This document shows, in pieces, positions 6,445-10,286 of a stretch of 10,286 nucleotides of DNA; position 1 is the stretch's first letter; every line of letters begins with the position of its first letter. This DNA comes from an uncultured Eubacteriales bacterium. GTDB taxonomy: Bacteria > Bacillota > Clostridia > Oscillospirales > Acutalibacteraceae. Both the position numbers and the translations under genes were made by a program. Where the stretch lies: positions 1-10,286 of the forward strand of contig CAKSNI010000023.1 in NCBI GenBank assembly GCA_934476025.1, in the 5' to 3' direction. The notes beneath the pieces are model-generated. The model was not told the DNA's origin. It made no database searches and was given only the letters and a program-made list of their open reading frames with translations.

Positions 6445-7278
6445 ATGCAAAGCAAAACCATGCGGATCAACCGAAAAGGAGACCTTTTGTATCTGACTTT
6501 TCCGGCATTTTCGGCCTGTCCCGGGGTCCGGCATGCCTTTACAACCCGGTTTGGCGGAGCCAGCACCGGGGAATTTTCCAGTATGAACATGAGTTTTACC
6601 CGGGGAGATGCCCGGGAAAATGTGCTCAAAAACTATGAAACCATTTGTCGGGCCATTGGGGTGGATGAGCACAAACTGGTTCTTTCCCATCAGACCCACA
6701 CCAAAAATCTGCGCGCGGTAACGGCCGATGATGCCGGAAAGGGAATTTTCCGGGAACGCGATTACGAAGATGTGGATGGGTTGATGACCGATGTGCCGGG
6801 CCTTTGTCTGGTGACGCAGTATGCCGACTGTACCCCCCTGTTTTTCTGTGACCCGGTAAAACGGGTGGTTGCTCTTTCCCATTCCGGATGGCGCGGAACG
6901 GTTCTGCAGATCGGAAAAGAAACGGTAATAGCCATGGGGCAGCGGTACGGATGTCGCCCGGAGAATATTCTGGCCGGCATCGGCCCGAGCATCGGCCCCT
7001 GCTGCTATGAAGTGGACGATCCGGTTGTCCGGGCTTTTTCACAAAGCCCGGGTCTTTCCCTTTGTGCAATTTTCCGTGAAAAAGAAAACGGGAAATACTG
7101 GTGCAATTTATGGGAGGCAAACCGGCAGATTCTTTTGTCGGCCGGCATTTTGCCGGAGCATCTTTCCTGCGCCGATCTTTGTACCAACTGCCATCCCGAC
7201 TGGTTCTTTTCCCATCGGTTCACCGGCGGAAAAAGGGGAAATCTAGCGGCATTGATTGCCTTGGAGGAAACACCATGA
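6445..7278 (+). CDS. pgeF: Peptidoglycan editing factor PgeF (YfiH / multicopper-oxidase-like laccase domain)
   Basis: 277 residues, normal for the YfiH/DUF152 family. PgeF prevents or removes wrongly incorporated Ser in the peptide stem of peptidoglycan precursors; some family members also show purine-nucleoside or laccase-like activity. The metal-site residues are in place: H85 in SHQTHTKN, C129 in YADCTPLFF, and H146 in SHSGWRGT. AFTTRFGGAS (31-40) and GIGPSIGPCCYEVD (about 177-190) are further family blocks. The ATG at 6445 follows GAGGAGG at 6434-6440; an in-frame ATG at 6460 is too far from it. The stop overlaps the lipoprotein start by 4 nt (ATGA), showing co-expression. Confidence 0.93.
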   Translation: MQSKTMRINRKGDLLYLTFPAFSACPGVRHAFTTRFGGASTGEFSSMNMSFTRGDARENVLKNYETICRAIGVDEHKLVLSHQTHTKNLRAVTADDAGKGIFRERDYEDVDGLMTDVPGLCLVTQYADCTPLFFCDPVKRVVALSHSGWRGTVLQIGKETVIAMGQRYGCRPENILAGIGPSIGPCCYEVDDPVVRAFSQSPGLSLCAIFREKENGKYWCNLWEANRQILLSAGILPEHLSCADLCTNCHPDWFFSHRFTGGKRGNLAALIALEETP

Positions 7279-8093
7279 TGAAACGCATAGGAATTTTGCT
7301 GATTTCCCTGATGCTGATTGTCGGACTGATCGGCTGCTCCGGAAAAAAGGAGGAAACGGAAGAATCGTACGAGCCGGGCGTCACCGGTACCGACTGGGGC
7401 CTCGTAATTGAAACCGGCGTGATTCGCATCGGTATGATGGAATCTCCGCTCAGCCACTGCGATGATGAGGGAAATTGGACCGGCTTTGCGCCCGATTTGA
7501 TTGCGGCGCTGTGTCGGGACATCAATATCACGCCGAATTTCACCCGGGTCAGCGGCGATACCTTTCAGGAGGAACTGGATAATGGCCGGATTGAGTGCGT
7601 TTTTACCGGTCTGTACGAATCCAACGCCCTGGCCGAAAAAGCGGATTGCTCCCGGCCCTATCTGTATTTGCCGGAAGTCGCTCTCAGCGCTTCGGGCACA
7701 CCGGAAAACTGCGCGTCGGTAACGGCGCTGAAATCCCTCAAAGAAGTGGGGGTAATTGCCGGAAGCCATTCGGTTACGGCGGCTGCCCTTCAGGGACTTT
7801 CGGCCAAGGGGTACCCGGATGCCGATTCCATGGTTCAGGCCATCACCGACGGTTCGATTCCGGCCGGAATTCTGGATCAGGTTACACTCGGCAGCCTTTC
7901 TGAAACGCAGCGCGAATCTCTTAGCCGGGGGGCAACTCTGGGAGAATACGGCTGCGTGATTGCCTATGCGAAAAATTCGGCGCTCAATGCCCGGATCCGC
8001 GAAAGTATTAAGAAATTAACCGAAAACGGCTCCCTGGATGAACTGGCCGCCACATACGGTCTGGAAGATTATCTCTATTCCAATCATTCCTGA
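7275..8093 (+). CDS. Family-3 solute-binding lipoprotein, no transporter partner in view
   Basis: A 272-residue lipoprotein. It has a basic N-terminus (MMKR), a hydrophobic stretch and the lipobox LIGC with C21 as lipidation site, then a charged linker and a periplasmic-binding-protein type 2 fold of the SBP_bac_3 kind: GVIRIGMMESPLSHCDDEGNWTG and FAPDLIAALCRDINI (48-85), a CSRPYLYLP block (125-133), KEVGVIAGSHSV (156-167), and a C-terminal helix pair ending with NGSLDELAATYGL. Relatives capture amino acids for ABC importers. Here the Arg that usually binds the ligand carboxylate, six residues before the FSxPY-like motif, is L119, so the ligand may differ. No permease or ATPase gene is adjacent. 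GGAGG (7263-7267) fits either the ATG at 7275 or the one at 7278. Last gene of the operon, overlapping pgeF by 4 nt. Confidence 0.85.
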   Translation: MMKRIGILLISLMLIVGLIGCSGKKEETEESYEPGVTGTDWGLVIETGVIRIGMMESPLSHCDDEGNWTGFAPDLIAALCRDINITPNFTRVSGDTFQEELDNGRIECVFTGLYESNALAEKADCSRPYLYLPEVALSASGTPENCASVTALKSLKEVGVIAGSHSVTAAALQGLSAKGYPDADSMVQAITDGSIPAGILDQVTLGSLSETQRESLSRGATLGEYGCVIAYAKNSALNARIRESIKKLTENGSLDELAATYGLEDYLYSNHS

Positions 8094-8102
8094 ATGAAAC
8101 GG

Positions 8103-8130
8103 GAGCCGGGGCAAATCCCCGGCTCTTTCT
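8103..8130 (+). terminator. Rho-independent terminator of the purA-lipoprotein operon
   Basis: GAGCCGGGG (8103-8111) and CCCCGGCTC (8117-8125) form a perfect 9-bp stem with a 5-nt loop, followed by TTTCT. It starts 10 nt after the lipoprotein stop. Confidence 0.9.
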
Positions 8131-8253
8131 GTCAATGAACCGAAAAATTGGATTTTGCGGCGGAAAGGCCGCGTTTCTTGCTTTAGCGCCGAGATGCACA
8201 CCGGAAATGCGCGGCTTTCTTTTGAAAAAATGCCCGGGGTGGAAAAAACGGTC

Positions 8254-8301
8254 AAAAAGAAACCGGAGAAGTTTCGGCAAAACGCCGTTGCTTCTCCGGT
8301 T
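8254..8301 (-). terminator. Rho-independent terminator on the minus strand
   Basis: AACCGGAGAAG (8261-8271) and CTTCTCCGGTT (8291-8301) are perfect 11-nt complements. Inside, after a 3x3 internal loop, CGGC/GCCG closes an AAAAC-type loop. On the minus strand the stem is followed by TCTTTTT (8260-8254); the plus-strand side has only TTCTTG, so the minus strand is the terminated one. It serves the candidate small RNA and any read-through from the MATE gene. Confidence 0.8.
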
Positions 8302-8396
8302 CTTGCTGTCGGCAGCCTTCCGAGCCAAACGAAAATTCCGCCAGCCTGCCGTATGTCGGCCTTTTCGCTTGGGGTTCTTCCGGTTGCTTTCAGCGA
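8254..8396 (-). ncRNA. Candidate small structured RNA (~140 nt), family not recognised
   Basis: Read on the minus strand, an independent transcription unit is visible: a strong promoter (8402-8430), predicted start near 8395, then three hairpins. The first has arms 8392-8399 and 8362-8369 (only the inner CGCU/AGCG part if the start is at 8395). The second has a CGGCAG/CUGCCG stem (8346-8351 with 8310-8315) capped by an inner helix that relies on G-U pairs, which would be A-C mismatches on the plus strand. The third is the terminator hairpin (8261-8301). No Shine-Dalgarno plus start codon or plausible peptide is seen. It lies 100 nt downstream of the MATE gene stop, in the same orientation, so it could instead be that gene's 3' untranslated region. 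No match to 6S, SRP, tmRNA, RNase P or a riboswitch was recognised. Confidence 0.5.
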
Positions 8397-8401
8397 AAAA
8401 C

Positions 8402-8430
8402 ATTGTACCACAGATTCTCTGAAAAAACAA
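8402..8430 (-). promoter_or_regulatory. Extended -10 sigma-A-type promoter on the minus strand
   Basis: On the minus strand: TTGTTT (-35, 8430-8425), exactly 17 nt of spacer, then TACAAT (-10, 8407-8402) preceded by TGG, giving the extended -10 form TGNTACAAT. No protein gene lies downstream on this strand within the window before the end of the convergent operon, so it points to an RNA gene. Confidence 0.6.
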
Positions 8431-8494
8431 GGGAAACTGACAAAACGATCAAAAATACCATAAATTCTCAGAAAAATCTATTTGGAAAGTCGAT

Positions 8495-9892
8495 TTATTT
8501 CCCGTCAGATGCCGTACAGGCCGGAGCGGAATCTGATACCGGACGGGTGAGATTTTTCATCCAGTTGAATTTTCGGATTTTGAAAAAGGCAACGAAGCAT
8601 TTGAGAATCTGATCGGATTTCAGTGCCAGATAAACCACCCACGGAGCAGCCCCCAGCAGGGCAGCAGCAACCGACAACGGAATGACTACCCCAAAAACAA
8701 ACAGGGTATCATTTTTAAAAACAAAAGAAACATCTCCGCCGGATTTTACCAGCCCGAACAGCGTTCCGCATTCATAGCAGGTTCCGATTCCGGTAAAGCA
8801 CAAAACGCCGATGAATTGCCCGGCATAGGCAGCCGCTTCGGCAGAAATTTGATACAACCCGATGAAAGGCTGACGGATCAGGAAGAAAAGCCCGGCGGTC
8901 AGTAGGCCGAGCAGCAAAAACAGTACCTCGACGGTATGGGAATATTCCCGGATTTTTTGCAGTTGCCCGGCACCGACCGCTTTGCCGATTAAAATTCCGA
9001 CAGCCGCCGACAGCCCGTTCAGGCATACATACATCATGCTGTTCACGGTGTTGGCAAGGCTGGCTCCGGTGATCACCGCTTCCCCAAACCGCCCAAGGAC
9101 CATACTGTTGGCCATCAGATTGGCGCCCCAGACCAATTGACCGAGTACCAACGGGGTGCCGTACCGAAGAAAATCTTTCACAAAAACGGCGTGCCGGGAA
9201 AACAGGTCTTTCACCCGGAAAGCGAGCCGATGATCAACGGCCAGCACATAAATGGCTGCAATCAGCGTTTCCACAACCCGGGCAATCAGGGTGGCAATGG
9301 CTGCCCCCCGAACCCCCAGGGCCGGGAAACCGAACTTTCCGAAAATCAAAATATAATTCAGTATCACATCGGTGCAAAGCGAACACAGGGAAACGATCAG
9401 GCCGATCCGGGGCTTTTCCACGCTTCGCATAGCGGCAATCAGAGATTGGGTGACGCAGAAAAAAGCATAGGAATAGCAGACGACCGAAAGGTATTCCGCA
9501 CCGCTGGCAAGCACCGAAGTTTCCTTAGTGAAAAGGCGGAGGACTCCCTGCGGAAAAAGCGCGCAAAGGGCGGTTAAGGCTGCGCCGATGGCAAAGGAAA
9601 TCCGTACACCGACCGCGGCAATGGCGCGGATGCCGGCGGTTTCCCGTTTTCCCCAGTACTGAGCGGAAAGCAGCAGAACGGTGGATTCGATCCCGGCACT
9701 GAGAACCTGCAGCACCGTTTGAATCTGGGTTCCGAGATAAACGCCGGAAACAGCGGAATCTCCGAGGGAACCGATCATGGTGTTGTCGGCCAGGCTGACC
9801 GAGAAGGTGATCAGGTTCTGAAGAACAATCGGAATAGCCAGCAAAATCAAATTGCGGTAAAAGGAACCGTCCCGAGTGAGAATTCGTTTCAT
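8495..9892 (-). CDS. MATE-family efflux transporter
   Basis: A 465-residue multi-pass inner-membrane protein of the MATE (NorM/DinF-like) family, which exports drugs or metabolites in exchange for Na+ or H+. The N-terminus FYRNLILLAIPIVLQNLITFSVSLADNTMIGSLGD is the classic first-helix pattern. The second half repeats it (YGTPLVLGQLVWGANLMANSMVLGRFGE, from about 240), as expected for the two-fold repeated 12-helix fold. VRGAAIATLIARVVETLIAAIY near 195-216 is the usual helix 6 region. Substrate cannot be inferred. The ATG at 9892 lies 3 nt after the upstream stop. The best ribosome binding sequence (GGGAAGGA, complement of 9906-9913) is 13 nt away, rather far, so translation probably leans on coupling with the UPF0340 gene. 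The last 20 residues form a soluble, Ser/Ala-rich tail. Confidence 0.92.
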   Translation of the reverse strand: MKRILTRDGSFYRNLILLAIPIVLQNLITFSVSLADNTMIGSLGDSAVSGVYLGTQIQTVLQVLSAGIESTVLLLSAQYWGKRETAGIRAIAAVGVRISFAIGAALTALCALFPQGVLRLFTKETSVLASGAEYLSVVCYSYAFFCVTQSLIAAMRSVEKPRIGLIVSLCSLCTDVILNYILIFGKFGFPALGVRGAAIATLIARVVETLIAAIYVLAVDHRLAFRVKDLFSRHAVFVKDFLRYGTPLVLGQLVWGANLMANSMVLGRFGEAVITGASLANTVNSMMYVCLNGLSAAVGILIGKAVGAGQLQKIREYSHTVEVLFLLLGLLTAGLFFLIRQPFIGLYQISAEAAAYAGQFIGVLCFTGIGTCYECGTLFGLVKSGGDVSFVFKNDTLFVFGVVIPLSVAAALLGAAPWVVYLALKSDQILKCFVAFFKIRKFNWMKNLTRPVSDSAPACTASDGK

Positions 9893-9895
9893 GGT

Positions 9896-10286
9896 TCAGC
9901 GAAGATCCTTCCCGTCATAGACCGCCCGGTTTCCACCGATGAATTTGCGGCGGGTACGGGCAGCCACCACAAACGCCGAACCGATCCGGTTATGTTCCAG
10001 GCGAACCGGCACGGCCACATCTTTCAGATGCATCCCGATGAGGGTGAAACCGATATCCAGCCCGGCATCGGCCCGGATGTGTTCCAATACCGCCGGATTT
10101 TCGGCCGCCTGATAGGCGGCGGTGGCAAAAGAACCGCCGGCTTTCGGCTGCGGAACGGCGTTGACCTCTTCGGCAAACGGAACGGCTGCCTTTTCCACCA
10201 CAATCGCCCGGTTTAAGTGTTCGCAGCACTGGGCGGCAACAAAAACGCCCTTTTCGGCCGCGGCCGCCGCAATGCCGGCATACACC
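9896..10286 (-). CDS. UPF0340 / DUF436 (YwlG-like) protein, C-terminal part
   Basis: The frame runs off the right edge; only the C-terminal 130 or so residues of a family usually about 180 long are visible, so roughly the first 50-60 are missing. The family pattern is clear: AAQCCEHLNRAIVVEK (the counterpart of FQGCEHINRALVVE), VPQPKAGGSFATAAY, ADAGLDIGFTLIGMHLKDVAVPVR and a TRRKFIGGNRAVYDG end. The conserved Cys-Glu-His and the His of GMHL are present, so the visible part looks intact. The function is unknown; the protein is probably cytosolic. A GTG at 10285 falls within the conserved domain and is not the true start. It likely forms an operon with the MATE gene, 3 nt downstream. Confidence 0.88.
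   Translation of the reverse strand, partial: VYAGIAAAAAEKGVFVAAQCCEHLNRAIVVEKAAVPFAEEVNAVPQPKAGGSFATAAYQAAENPAVLEHIRADAGLDIGFTLIGMHLKDVAVPVRLEHNRIGSAFVVAARTRRKFIGGNRAVYDGKDLR

Larger units (their letters stand above)
8094..8494. other. Convergent intergenic region without a protein gene
   Basis: 401 nt between two converging genes. From left to right: the plus-strand operon terminator (8103-8130); a stretch (8131-8253) with only one short hairpin (GCGGC 8157-8161 / GCCGC 8168-8172) and no convincing gene; the candidate minus-strand small RNA with its terminator (8254-8396); its promoter (8402-8430); and an AT-rich stretch (8431-8494) with no recognisable feature. Reading frames in both directions give low-complexity, unrecognisable peptides. 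Confidence 0.7.

Noticed and set aside
8157..8179. Short hairpin GCGGC/GCCGC followed by GTTTCTTG as a second terminator
   Set aside because: Only 5 bp with an interrupted T-run, and a much stronger terminator already lies at 8103-8130.
8301..8351. Possible SRP RNA because of a CGGAAGG segment on the minus strand
   Set aside because: The conserved helix 8 partners (an AGCAGC side and a GUCAGG-type side around the GGAA tetraloop) are not present in the right arrangement.
8016..8411. 131-codon minus-strand open frame in the intergenic region
   Set aside because: No recognisable domain, start codon overlaps the promoter's -10 region, and the frame runs through two terminators and into the convergent lipoprotein gene.

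Overview
The window looks like a chromosomal segment from a Gram-positive anaerobe of the Bacillota, most likely class Clostridia (Oscillospirales-like; the order is inferred). The reasons are Shine-Dalgarno sites of the GGAGG type, tight operons with 1-4 nt overlaps, and several characteristic proteins: a clostridial-type PurA, YhaM exoribonuclease, TrmK, RqcH, a DUF1858 protein and a UPF0340/YwlG-family protein. Base composition is moderately GC-rich. No IS element, phage gene, CRISPR array, tRNA or rRNA was seen.

Layout. (1) 1-1238, plus strand: the 3' part of a secreted or surface glycoside hydrolase family 16 (GH16) protein, preceded by a small GH67-N-like domain. A strong terminator (1281-1330) closes it. 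(2) 1359-8130, plus strand: a housekeeping operon behind a near-consensus promoter (TTGCAT-17-TATAAT) and a leader hairpin. Its genes are purA (purine synthesis), yhaM-like (RNA turnover), a DUF1858 redox-disulfide protein, trmK (tRNA m1A22), rqcH (ribosome quality control), pgeF (peptidoglycan editing) and a family-3 solute-binding lipoprotein. A perfect 9-bp terminator hairpin ends it. An 82-nt gap before pgeF may hold a weak internal promoter. (3) 8094-8494: a convergent intergenic region with no protein gene. It carries a well-formed but unrecognised transcription unit on the minus strand: an extended -10 promoter, three consecutive hairpins, and a terminator with a U-tract. This is a candidate small RNA of about 140 nt. 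(4) 8495-10286, minus strand: a MATE-family transporter gene placed 3 nt after the truncated 3' part of a UPF0340/DUF436 gene.

The central operon mixes nucleotide synthesis, RNA degradation, tRNA modification, rescue of stalled ribosomal subunits and cell-wall fidelity, which fits growth-linked co-expression rather than one pathway. The most novel item is the candidate small RNA. The solute-binding lipoprotein, which has no transporter partners here and lacks the usual ligand-binding arginine, is second. Gene identities come from recognising family motifs by eye; no database search was run.
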